64,000 nt of DNA from Adiantum capillus-veneris (Eukaryota; Streptophyta; Polypodiopsida; Polypodiales; Pteridaceae), in contig CM043949.1 in assembly GCA_014529385.2 (NCBI GenBank), positions 149,273,850 to 149,337,849 of the forward strand. Reading direction: 5' to 3'. Shown piece after piece: positions 24,990 through 35,914 of this stretch. The position numbers and the translations under genes were made by a program. Every line of letters begins with the position of its first letter. The first letter of the stretch is position 1. Under the pieces are notes generated by a model, which saw nothing but the letters and a program-made list of their open reading frames with translations, had not been told where the DNA came from and ran no database searches.

Positions 24990-26852
24990 TTTAAACTGCC
25001 AGATCAACAAATCCACTTGTTAATTTCCAAGGTCAAAACTAATTCAAAGCAACAAACTACACAAGCAATGCTCTATCGATCAATATAGTGATCAAAATTT
25101 GTCCACACTATCAATTAGTCTCGCACTACATTATCAATTGACAATAAACAATGATAGTCTTAGCATTCTTCAATAAACTCGTGTTAATCAAATTATATAG
25201 GTCGCGCTAAATAACTTCATCACTTCAAACAAAACATTTCAATCACATTGCAATATATCAATTCATCTAAAGTGCAAGCTTTTGGTTTTCACACATTACG
25301 ATAATCCATAATCTTAATCACTTATTTAAAACAATACAAACAAAACTCATCATCCGGTTGCACTATATCGATGTATCTAAAGTGCAAGCTTAAAGCTTTC
25401 ACACATTACGATAATCGATAATATTGATCAAAGCTTGCAATTTATTCTCACTGGTGAGGATTAATTGAAAACTTTGACTATTTTCATATCTACCTGAAGT
25501 GCGAACGTGAAGTTCTCACACTCCACGGTAGATCTTTGAAAGCTTATCGATCTGTAGTTATGTACGTGTACAATAACACAGAATGATATGCGTAGCAATC
25601 CAAATAAAGATAATTTAATATCAATGTATTTTGACATGAGATTCCTAAATTTTGATTCTAGTGAGAGCATAGTCTAATGGCTCTACACAGGACAAATTTT
25701 TTTTTATCTATGTCACTTTGAGATGGGATAGTATTTGCACATCAAAATCAAACCTAGCTACCTAAATAAAATTGACCTCTATTCTATTATATTTTACAGA
25801 CATATAACCTGATGTGAGAGTTCACTCTCTACATAACAACAATCTCTAAATTATACCACAAGTTCACTTCCACATGTCAGTAAAGTGAGCACGTAGCAAG
25901 TGATTCTTAAAAACTAAACACCTTGTATGAGTGAGAGTTTGAGCTCTACACAACATAATTTGATTTTAAAAGAAAGAATCAATCAACTTTTAACATAACA
26001 TTAAATTGATTTTAATCATAAAATTTTAAAACTACTTTAAATTTCAATATCTTTGAATTTATAAAAAATATTTTTTTGGTCTACTATTGATATGGAATAC
26101 CTTTTGTGATGAATACTAGTGTAAACAAAGCGCGTTGCCGATATATCAATTTATTTTTTGATCAAAATATTCTTCGATCAAAAAATATTTTGTCCTAAAT
26201 TTCTTTCGATCGAAAGTTTTTCCGATCAAAATACTGAAAAAAACACGTTGCCCGTTTTTGCTGACGTGGCACTATATAATATGCGTGTATAATATGAGGT
26301 CAAGAAAAAATACACCCGTATATGACGTATTATACGTTTAAACACCATATTAGAGACTTTGAAACTTTAGAGCCAATTTGGGAATCACAAATGTTTTAAA
26401 GTTCTGGCCATATGGACAAATCTCAAACTGTTTTTTAAGGCCAAAGACTTCTTTCAAGCCATGATCTCAAAACTTTGGCTAAGATTTGGCCATGTGGTCA
26501 AATCTTAATCTTGCTTTGAAAGTGGGAATTGAAAAATTCCTATAACAGATAATGCAACTTAGGTGAAAACCATTTCTCTATCTGTGCAAAGTTACACATC
26601 CATCAAAATTAGTATGGGTGGTCAAGGCCCACACTATGTGTTAAAATGGGCCATATGGCTCATACCACCCAAACCATATTTGATGGTTGTGAAACTTTGC
26701 ATGGATGTGAATAAACACCATTTCTCCACCCGTGTAAAGGTGCACAATCATCCGATATGGTATCGGAGGTCATAGACTATACCTTGGAGGGTGCACCTTT
26801 AAGAAATTACTCATATAACGTGTGTTCAAAGGGTATTGAAAAATGTAATAGA
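24990..26852. other. AT-rich stretch without gene; short repeats and a palindrome cluster
   Basis: Lies upstream of the hAT relic on its coding strand and may be its 5' flank. A ~48-bp block ('tctaaagtgcaagct', 'ttcacacattacgataat') is repeated at about 25265-25311 and 25375-25421. A cluster of gatcaaaa-type motifs lies at 26090-26280. No coding similarity was found. Confidence 0.5.
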
Positions 26853-27330
26853 GTTGATATTTTACTATTTATTGCAGCTAACATGTGGAAAAGGCTTGAC
26901 CGATCTAGGCCTATGCGAACGGATGTATATTTTATATACATTTTATTATTCAAGTGCTCTTTTATGAGCTTGGGCCATTTATGACCATCCGGTCACTTGG
27001 TCCTCACTTTGACCATTCAAGAAATCTATAAAGTAAATACGTGGAAGAGAGAAATGGTCACTCTTCCACGGGAGGAGATTTCACCTAGTGCTTGTGTCTT
27101 CTTCTCCCCTCTCCTCTCTTCTCTCTCATCGTACCGACGTAGCACTCTACTCTAGGAGGTGCGCTCGCACACTCTCTCTTTTGCTCTACCTCGTTCTTTG
27201 TCTCTCTCTGTTCGCGTTTAGCTCAACTATGGATTTGTGCGACTCATCAGGTATGTATGTTTGTTTGTTTATGGTTTGCAGCTTGTTATTTTGGTATTTT
27301 GCAAGGCTTTCCATGCTTTCGTTTGTAGCA
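26853..27330 (+). repeat. Family A LTR, copy 3, with adjacent primer-binding-site-like sequence
   Basis: About 478 bp, from tgatattttactatttatt to cgtttgtagca, similar to 3948-4470 and 52938-53413 but more diverged. Only here is the LTR followed by gatatcagagcc (27333-27344), close to the initiator tRNA-Met primer-binding site. This supports reading family A as LTRs of a + strand element. No gag is recognisable after it. Confidence 0.6.
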
Positions 27331-28060
27331 GCGATATCAGAGCCAATGAAAATGCTCATGGTACTGTGTAAATGTGGCAACGATGATATTCATGACCAAT
27401 CAAACCCCACAACTAAGTTTACATTACTTATTAGATTAGCATGATGTTGGGTTTGATATATTTTGTAATTTCCTTTGGTTCATAGAATTGTTATGTAAAT
27501 CAGTTATCATAAGATTAAGTTGATTAAGCATTTAATTAAAATAAATTCACACATAGCAAAGAAGAGGGGAAAAAGAGATCTCTTAGTGCTGAGAGAAAGA
27601 GAGGTTAGGACCGCACTCTACCATGAGATTTTAGGCAGCATGAGTAACGAGTTTTCGTCTCATGGTAACGCACGAGGATAGTTGCAAGAAAATACAGTCA
27701 AATGCCATTCTTTATATGCGAGCCCTTGGTATCCCACGTTGGCAACGGCAACCAGAGGTGACACCCCATTAGCACATAATGTGCCACTTTAGCATGTTGA
27801 ACGTTGCAATCGAGCACGACACATAATGTTGCCCATGAGCGCACCCCTGTGGTGACATCTCTGTGGGTGCAGTAGCACTGATCGTGCCATGGGCTTACAA
27901 GCTACTTCGTTGTCATGCAAATTTTGGGCCCCAAAACATAAAAATACACACACGGAGTCCAGCAGCCAGTAAAACCCCTCCACAGGCTTTCTCATGCTTG
28001 ACAATGCCTAGTCTCTCTCTCTTTCTATCTCCTAAAACCATTGATGACCTTATAGTTGTA

Positions 28061-28062
<2 letters not shown>

Positions 28063-28099
<37 letters not shown>
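28063..28099. repeat. (CT)n microsatellite
   Basis: About 18 perfect CT repeats. Confidence 0.95.
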
Positions 28100-28103
<4 letters not shown>

Positions 28104-28255
28104 ATGCCTAAGCAACACGCAAAGGAGCCGCCAATTCACTGCAATCCCTTGTAAATGTTTTTTTCCAGTTGTCTGTTGTCATGCAACCACACAAAACCTC
28201 AACTGTCCTAAGACTCCTTCAGTGGGCAGGTGCTCATGTAGCCCACCATGCAACG

Positions 28256-28257
<2 letters not shown>

Positions 28258-28311
<54 letters not shown>
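28258..28311. repeat. (CT)27 microsatellite
   Basis: Perfect CT repeats, the second of two long CT tracts within 250 bp. Confidence 0.95.
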
Positions 28312-28313
<2 letters not shown>

Positions 28314-28763
28314 GCAATTCGATTTCTTTGTAACAACCCTCTCTCTCAAAAACCAGTGGTGCTCATATTTTTGAAGCTATCATCCCATTATTACTCTCTC
28401 TCAAATCTTTCTCTAAGTCGACATGAGTCAACTGACTCTCTGTCATAGAATTACATGTAGGCAGGGACTCCCCCCCCCCCCCCAATTTCTTTTGCCTACA
28501 TGGCTCTCACTCTTGCTTCCTACTTCTCATTTGTCGGCTAGGTATCTTAACATGGTGAGTGTGGATGTCTACACGCATCGAGATACATTTGGAGAGATTC
28601 ACAATTGAAGTTCGTTTTCAACGTAAAACTGATTGTAGAAAGTTGGTGAGGTTATCTCTACATTAGGCCCCTCTACACCTGTGCGATAGTCTGTTGCAGA
28701 GTAAATTGGAACTCCATAAGCACCCTTCCAATCTCGCCCACAGTGACATAAACGGGAAGCTTA

Positions 28764-28765
<2 letters not shown>

Positions 28766-28814
<49 letters not shown>
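28766..28814. repeat. (GT)24 microsatellite
   Basis: Perfect GT repeats preceding a two-unit tandem repeat. Confidence 0.95.
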
Positions 28815-28816
<2 letters not shown>

Positions 28817-28846
28817 ACGAATGCTTACAGTGGCAAGCATTGATGA

Positions 28847-29280
28847 AGCTCTACAGCAATCGATGCAATACATCCTCGGATAGTGCCCGACATCAGCCAT
28901 CCTCATATTGATGTTCCTTTTAGCATTTATTTTACTTCATTTTATTTTGTACCCAGACATTGTAGATCCATGAGGATTGTATGAGTTTGATCCCATACCG
29001 CTTTTAAAGACGGTTCATATACCATTTCATTTCATTTCTCACTCTCCCCCTCATCTACTGCATCTACAAAAGTGAACATTAAGGAAGCTCTTTGGTGACC
29101 ACTGCAATACTTTCTCAGATGACGCCCAACGCAAATCATCCTCGGGGATTGATGCTGATGTTGATGATGATTTTTTCTAGTCTTTTATTGTACTTCATTT
29201 TATTTTGTACCTAGACATTTTATTAAGATCCATAAGAATCGTACCAACTCTCATAGGCTTTTTGCAGACGGTTAACATAT
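28847..29280 (+). repeat. Two-unit ~240-bp tandem repeat
   Basis: 28847-29020 and 29088-29280 share, in order, 'aagctct', 'catcctcgg', 'gatgttg' or a similar block, 'tacttcattttattttgtacc', 'agacatt' and 'gatccat-ag-at-gta'. They end near 'gacggtt-a-atat'. The units have diverged and differ by short indels. No coding function is apparent. Confidence 0.6.
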
Positions 29281-29514
29281 TAAAGAACTAATGATGTCCT
29301 TCATAAGAATATGTGCTTGTATGTTTGATCGTCAACTCTGACATCCTGTTATGGCCCTCAAAGATTGATATCACAGACTCTATGCATGATTACAAACATC
29401 TTTTGTGAAGGCTTATAGAGTTTGGATCACAAAACAGGCCAAAAACTTGGTAAAAATTGAAATTTGTATTGATTGTCGAGAACTTGAGTGCGACCTGATA
29501 AATCTTGCTCAAAT

Positions 29515-30320
29515 TTAGTGAAACTTGACTCAGAGGCTTATATTGAAGTGTTAAACAAGTGTATATGCTCAGATGACCAAAAATATGCAAAAATTTACCA
29601 GAAGTAAATAATTGCGATTATTTACTTTTGTCCTATTTTTCAACTTTTTTGACCAACTAAGCATACCACAAGTTTTAGCATGTTATATTAAACCCACAAA
29701 TCAAATTTGGTAAGATTTGGATCATTGAAGTGAAAATTGTGGCCAAGTTTACAAAGTGAGTGTGCAAACAAAAAATTGTTGACAAATGTAAACAGGGATT
29801 ATCCAAATTGGGTGAAACTTGGCTAGGGAGCTTAAGTTTAGTTGCTTAACGAGTTGGTATCAACAGTTTGGCAAAAGGTTGAAAAACAAAATTCTCAGTA
29901 GTAAATACTCGCGATTATTTACATTTTCTCTAGAATTGAGAAATTTTGCACAACTGAGTATACCACAGGGTCAAGCATATCAAGTAGAATCCACAAATCA
30001 AATTTGGTGAAATTCAGATCACAAAATTGAGACTTAAGCCAGATTCTTGGAATCCAAGTCTGCGGACACTAAACAGTTAATAACTTGGACAAATCTTATT
30101 CAAACTCAACCAAACTTGTCCAAAGACCACAACAAGGTGATTACTTGTCAAAACAAGCTTAAAAGTGTAAAAATTAAGAAAAGTAAATAATCGTGATTAT
30201 TTATTTTTGAGCCCCATAAATAAGATTTTGGACTTTTGAGCTTGTATAGTGTTAGAGAAACATAATACAAGGTCACTAGTCAAGTTTGGATTACATCGGT
30301 TCAAAATTGATACATGATAA
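29515..30320 (+). repeat. Three diverged ~290-bp tandem units, each with a 22-bp palindrome
   Basis: Each unit shows 'gtgaaacttg' or a relative, a 22-bp palindrome, 'cataccacaag' or a relative and 'ccacaaatcaaatttggt-a'. The palindromes lie at 29604-29625, 29901-29922 and 30183-30204. Their consensus gtaaataatcgcgattatttac is fully self-complementary, and each copy differs from it by one or two bases. The array lies about 0.4 kb before the first retroelement-like ORF at 30713 and may be part of its leader or LTR. No ORF spans it. Confidence 0.65.
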
Positions 30321-30712
30321 CTCAGTTTTCAGGTTGCAGATTAGTCCTTTAGCTCCTTGCAAGGATAGAATTTGGAAATCTCATTTGCTAACTCACTTAG
30401 CTCAGATTGAAGAACTAGGTTGCAGACAAAGAATTGGGAGCTTGACGGGAGTTGAATTCAAGTCAAGTGGAAAAAACGAATAACAATCGAATGTGCAGGT
30501 TAAGTTATTCAAGGCCTAGATTTTCATCATTTCAAAGGCTGCAATCAATTCTGATACTTTTGAGCTAGAGTTAACCGACTCTTGCGAGTCTAAGAGCAAT
30601 CAAATGCCAAAAGGTTTTTAGCAAAAGCAGTCTTATCAAACCCGAGTAGGAAAAATTTTGCTAATCAATACCAAAATCTGCTAGGAGATATTTTTTACAG
30701 AACCCGTCGACA

Positions 30713-30865
30713 TGGACTCATCTCGAGCTAAGAGTTCAAGTAGAGTAGAGCAAGCCAGTAGCAGTGGTAACACATGTACAAGTGCAATAGAGAAGGTTTT
30801 ACAACTATATCGTGGCTACAATGGAGATAAAATCTTATATGCAAATTCAGAAGGCCATAATATGT
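30713..30865 (+). pseudogene. N-terminal segment of an A-rich retroelement-like polyprotein
   Basis: An ATG at 30713 opens a 51-codon frame beginning MDSSRAKSSSRVEQASSSGN, followed by two adjacent stops. It precedes a zinc knuckle (31330-31395) and is Ser/Lys-rich like the start of many Gag proteins. No homology is recognised. The link with downstream segments rests on strand, A-rich composition and order only. Confidence 0.3.
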
Positions 30866-31317
30866 AGTGAGCAGCAAAAGCAACACAAGAGCCACGATCC
30901 TATTGATAAAAGTGAAGCCAAATTGAGAGAACTCGTAGATGTTCACAGAATTCGGTGGATCTAGGTATTGCAAGCTCAAAGATGAGGTGTACATAGAAGC
31001 GAAAAAGATGGATCCAAGTGTTTATCCAAAAATTTGCACAACTCAGTAAAACATACAGTTGGTGCATATCCAATCAGGGTCATTGTACATGGATTACAGT
31101 AGTCAGATTTGTTGTTGAGAGCCAAAAATGGAAGATCCAATAGATCAACCAACAGAAGCCAATCTAATTGGAGAACCAGGTCAAAGACGGTACAGAGGTC
31201 AAGAAGGAGTAGTCTACATCTTGATGCTCAGTGTTTTAAAAGAAAATGTCGGCAACTTGGCAAGCACAAAAACAAAAACTTCTTAGCTAGAGCTTGACAT
31301 GACAAAAACAAATGAAA

Positions 31318-31437
31318 TACCACTAGTCATGGAATATTGCTTAGATTGTAGACGAAAAGGTGGACATTTTTCTAAAGACTGTCCAAGAAATCCAGACAAC
31401 AGGGACATATCAACTGCCTCAGGGATTCACCTTACAT
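31318..31437 (+). pseudogene. CCHC zinc-knuckle segment (Gag/coat-like)
   Basis: Reads VMEYCLDCRRKGGHFSKDCP, a CX2CX5HX4C knuckle, one residue longer in the spacer than the canonical CX2CX4HX4C. The basic context fits nucleocapsid function in an LTR retroelement or pararetrovirus-like element. The frame stops at 31437, where a different sequence begins. Confidence 0.5.
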
Positions 31438-31440
31438 AGT

Positions 31441-32823
31441 ATGTGACCTATCACATTGTGAGCGGGATGAAAACACACACATCGCCTCTATAACAACCCG
31501 ACACACACTCTTGGGAAGATAAACACACACACTATGGGGCACCACTCGGCTTAGACAACACACCTGGCCGAGACAGGGAACACACCTCTGGAGTGAGAGG
31601 AGAGAGACTATCCACTTGCCCACTCCACACAGACACACACACACACACACACCCAAAAAACTCAGCTCAAAAGAGGATAATTTCTGATGTTTAGATACAA
31701 TTGAGCTTGGGCCAACACCAATGGGGCAAATAGCTCACACAATATGGGTAAAAGAAGCCAGATGCAATCATAAACTAGAGCAGAAACTTCGCTCATAGGA
31801 GAAACTTACACAGCAAAAAAAGCAGAAAAAGAGTGAGGAATTTGGAAAAATAGACAGCGCCATCGCGTCCGGAACGGCCCAAAACCCCAGTCTACAATGT
31901 CAAAGTGCTCAAATCCGACCTCGGATGAGCAGTTTACGGCCAAAACAGACTCCAAAAACCCCAAAAACACACCTGTGGCTGTTCCTCCTCTCTTCTCCAC
32001 GTTTTTTCTGGTCTTCTCTCTGTTTTTTCAGTTCCCACACTTATCTTTATTAGTTGGGAAACCTTGGCCTTTTAGATGACCTCAAACAGACCCCGAACAG
32101 GCCAAAATCTGACCTCGCAGTGCATAATTGTCACCTTTTTGCATCATCCGCACACCTGGCACTCATTTCTTTTCAATAATGCGTCTCGAAACCACGTGAA
32201 GTGGCCAAAAAAGTGGTCCTAATGATGACCTTTCTGCATAACTCTCACAAGAAAACACCCACGTTGTGTCCGTCCTCATCCGCGTGCAAATATTGTTCGC
32301 CCTCCTTACGCCACTAGATGCCATCTGACGCACCTGCTTACCTCATGCGGTCGGCCCGCGGATAGCTTCCTCGAGAAGTTTTACGCCCTATAAACTCCTC
32401 ATTATTGTTGAAAAAACATACTGGTACTGGCGATAGTGAAAATCGATGCACTATGTACATGCTGTCCTACCTGTACACATGTGGGCCCCACGTAACCACC
32501 TGGCTCTGGAAAATGGGCAATTCTTTATTTGATGGACCATGCATGTGTATGTACATATGCGCAATCCCTTGCTCCAAAAAACTCCTGACAACGTGAGTTC
32601 AACAGAAGGGTATTTAAATCCCTTAAAACTTAGAGAATTAAATTTACATAAAGATATGTTTTTTACAAATCTCAAAAAAAAATTATAGAATTTAAAAGAA
32701 AAGGGTTCATTATATTTCCTAGAAAAATCACAGGATAGGAATTTTAGAAAAAGAGCTTGAACGCACGTGATATAGTGGTCTTAAATATAGTGAACCCCCC
32801 GGGTCAGCTGCCAAGCAAGGTAC
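31441..32823 (+). mobile_element. Candidate solo LTR inserted in the A-rich element
   Basis: The base composition changes abruptly between 31441 and 32823. The block starts tgtgacc and ends ggtaca, flanked by tagta (31436-31440) and tagaa (32824-32828), a possible 5-bp duplication with one mismatch. A TATA-like ctataaac lies at 32388-32395. It has no coding content. Boundaries are inferred from TG...CA and flanks, with no second copy in the window to confirm them. Confidence 0.3.
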
Positions 32824-32892
32824 ATAGAAAATTCGAAATACGATTCTCGATGTAAGTGTATCTAACTCGTCACTTTTAATGCAATCAGATGA

Positions 32893-33450
32893 TTCTGCAT
32901 TGCCATTACAAGCACAGTAAAAACACTGCAAGTTCAAAATCAGCATAAAGATGCACAGACAGTTGATAAGCTTAAATTTGATTCTTTGAACAACAAATTC
33001 TTGCATGAATTTAGTCAAGGTGTCCAGATATCACCGAAGGTTGAAAAGATTGTTAGGTTTTCAAATGATTTTGCATCCACTGCCACACTTGTGCAATCAT
33101 TCACGAGTTTAAGGGACACATCAAACAGAATGTTGTTAGCATTGTATGGTACACATAATTCATATGCACACTATGTAGACCAAAAAGGGAAACTGTACAA
33201 AAAGGATCAACGAGTGTTTGAATGGCCCACATACCAGCTTACAAAAGTGTGTCCAGTGATAGATCAAAAAGCATGGTTCATTTCAAAGGAAAGAATATAT
33301 TATAACCCATCCTCTCTAGAGCTGAAGGATATTACCCAAGTGAACCCAGAAATTTGTTCTGAGCCAAACTCTCCTCCATCGAAAATTAATCTTCGATGTT
33401 GTGATCAAACGAGCATATACTTTGACCAAAACAGTCGTATATATAGATGA
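32893..33450 (+). pseudogene. Unrecognised ORF of the A-rich element
   Basis: Open for about 185 codons from after a stop at 32890 to 33450. It contains FLHEFSQGVQISPKVEKIV, SYAHYVDQKGKLYKKDQRVF and EWPTYQLTKVCPVID. The composition is Lys/Gln/Asn-rich and apparently cytosolic, with no membrane segment or signal peptide. It lies between a zinc knuckle and a retropepsin-like domain, where LTR elements or pararetroviruses would encode coat or accessory domains. I recognise no family. In-frame similarity may continue past the stop to about 33600. Confidence 0.4.
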
Positions 33451-34533
33451 GAGTCTAGCATCTATGATGCCTTGGATCCTGAAACCACACATATCATAGG
33501 AGACCCATGGGACAGACAATATTAGGGCAAAGATAATGATATCTACATCTTGACTTGGAGAATAATTTGTCATGTTTCATGGAGATACATCGAAAAATAT
33601 GCAAAATGTTTCCAGATGCCAAACATCAACAGTGCTACTCAAAGTGTACCTTCACAATCCCAAAAGGTGAAACTCAACTAGAGCCAAACAGTTTTGAGAA
33701 CTTACAATGAAGCATGCTATAGTGATCACCTTGGGAAGGGGGGAGCTGCAAATTCATCAAGCTCAGCTCTAGTACCAGAAAATGCTACACTAGTTAGAAT
33801 CCCAAGAACTTCTAGCTAGTAGACCCCTTCAAAGCAAAAACCATTGGAAATTTATATGGTTGTTGGAAGTTTTCCACCAACCCAAAAACCATCAAAATCT
33901 GCAGAAAAATTCCTCTATGAAGATCATCAAGGAGAAAAGTTTTAGTTGCTCTCCACAAGTCAAAGTCAAAAGCCAAAAAATCCCATAGTGTTCAAAAAAT
34001 TGCATGAGACCAATATCGCATATGCATATCAAGATGCAAATGGCAATGATTCTCAGCAGGTTCATGACCTTGTACAAGCCCCTACAAATGCTAAACGTGA
34101 AGGCAATGATATTTGAAGATGATGCAAAGCCTCAAGCTGCCAGAACAGGTGACAAAAAAGTCAAAATCAATGAGAGCTAAAGTCCAAAAGGCTACACAAA
34201 GGTCACAACCAAAATCTCCTCCGAAGAGACAGATTCTGCCAAAAGTATAGTGGATTTTCTAAGATCAAAAGTTACTCAAATGCAGACACACAATTCTCAA
34301 AAACTGCAAGAAAAAGGTGCAGTATTACAACAAAAGAGACAACATCAACGGAAGCATGTGATCAAGAAAAAGCCAATGTAGAAAAAGTTCAACCCACGGA
34401 CACCGCCACCGCCACCACAAAAGCACTCAATACAGAAAGAAATCCTGAGAAGATCAAGTGCAACATCACCAGTGAGAACGAAGAAACGCTGTCAAGCGAA
34501 GTAAAGCTATATTTTTAGCTAGACAAGAACCTC

Positions 34534-34926
34534 ATGTCCTTTTTCACTTGGAAGAAATGTGGCCAACCACAACGAGAAGATGCTCCTGAATTTGTGAGCA
34601 TATCTGGAGACAAACGAGTAGAATGTTGGGAAATCATCTCCACCACCATTGAAGTAAGTTCACAGATAACCATAGCTCAATTTCATGTGATCATAGCAAA
34701 GGATATGCCAGACGGCATCATAATGTGAATGCCAATGGCCCAGAAGATGTTAGAGATTCAAAATTCAATGAAGGTGCACTCTTCAGATGCAACAAAGAAT
34801 GAAGACCAAGACTGGCCACCCGCGGACAACATCACAAAGTCCTCAAGCACAATTCAAATGGAAGATCTTATTGAAGATGATTCATCTCCATCAATCAAAA
34901 TTGTACAAGAGTTTAAATCAAATTAG
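34534..34926 (+). pseudogene. A-rich ORF segments without recognised domain
   Basis: Two open segments in one frame, 34534-34728 and 34729-34926, separated by a TGA. They begin MSFFTWKKCGQPQREDAPEF and end in an acidic Ser-rich stretch. The part near 34650-34730 (QFHVIIAKDMPDGIIM) could be a protease-like beta segment, but no active-site motif is present. Placed here only by continuity with the retropepsin-like region downstream. Confidence 0.3.
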
Positions 34927-35157
34927 GCATCAAGAAGTGGAGATCAAACAAAGCAAAGAGCAACCACAAAATATATTGAGCAGATGATGCCACCAAAGCC
35001 AGAAGTTAAGAAGAATGAGGTTGTAAAAATTCAAGAAGCAATAGGAAGTCCAAAGATCAATTACTCATTGCCAGCTGAATCAGCTGATGTAAATTAGATT
35101 GAAAAGCAGTTTCTCAAGCCACCGTCCATAAAGACATAGCTAGATCAAGATGAGACC

Positions 35158-35514
35158 ATGGAAAAAGTAGGGCAAAGATCTTCAATAGAACCAACAATGA
35201 GAATATCTATAGTTCTCAGCAGTACAAAAGGAGCAAGTGCCAAATGCAATGCTCTACTAGATAAAGAAGCAAATTACAAAATGATTGCAGAGAACATCCA
35301 AAGGATCCTCCAAATCACTCCATGCAAGCATGATAGCAAAGCAATGCTCGGTATGCATATAGGTCAAGAAGAAATGGTTTCTACCCTTAGCATCCAAAAT
35401 CATGAAGAACAAGTGAAATTTGAGGTTAAGCCTTCAATTGAAATGCTTGCAGATGTCATACTTGGACACCAGTGGTTAGACCAACACAAGGCCTACAAAG
35501 AAGATAAATGCTAA
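35158..35514 (+). pseudogene. Retropepsin-like domain with altered catalytic triad
   Basis: The 118-codon frame has CNALLDKEANYKMIAENI near residues 30-48 and LADVILGHQWLDQHKA near 100-115. In Ty3 and caulimovirus-type aspartic proteases these match the ALLDTGAxxxxI active site and the DVILGxxWL motif, about 65 residues apart as here. The DTG is replaced by DKE, so the copy is not an active protease. No RT follows, although RT normally comes next in such polyproteins. The mapping to the retropepsin fold is motif-based. Confidence 0.55.
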
Positions 35515-35914
35515 TACTCTCTTTTCCAAGAGGTAACAAGCCACATTTATAGGTACCATTAATGCTAGATTCAGAGTTGCAAAAGTCACAAGAATCAAAG
35601 AAAAATATTGTAGACAAAGGTAAAGCTAAAGTGGAACTTCCACCGATTAGCATAGAAGGTGTGATAGCATATGCCTCTACATCAAATAACGCTCATGGAT
35701 CAGCTTCTTGAAGCAAGAAAGGCTTTCAAAACTTCAAGTAAATTGCTGACCCACCTGAAATCTCTAAAGAGACACCCTGAAAATCAAAGGTATATCAGCC
35801 AAATTACTCAAGAAATCAAAGGAAGGTCAAGAAAGTGTTTGCTCCGAGCAGTTTAGTCAAAGTCAATAATCCATTTGGATTAAATACAGGAAATCAACAC
35901 AGAAAGACAAACAC

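Larger units (their letters stand above)
27345..28846. other. Stretch without recognisable gene, rich in CT and GT microsatellites
   Basis: Contains (CT)n at 28063-28099 and 28258-28311, a C run at 28470-28483 and (GT)n at 28766-28814. The ORFs here are Ser/Leu repeats translated from CT runs. Nothing else is supported. Confidence 0.55.

Noticed and set aside
26745-26775. Primer-binding-site-like tggtatcggagg
   Set aside because: No LTR end or gag could be identified around it. The better candidate in this area is at 27333.
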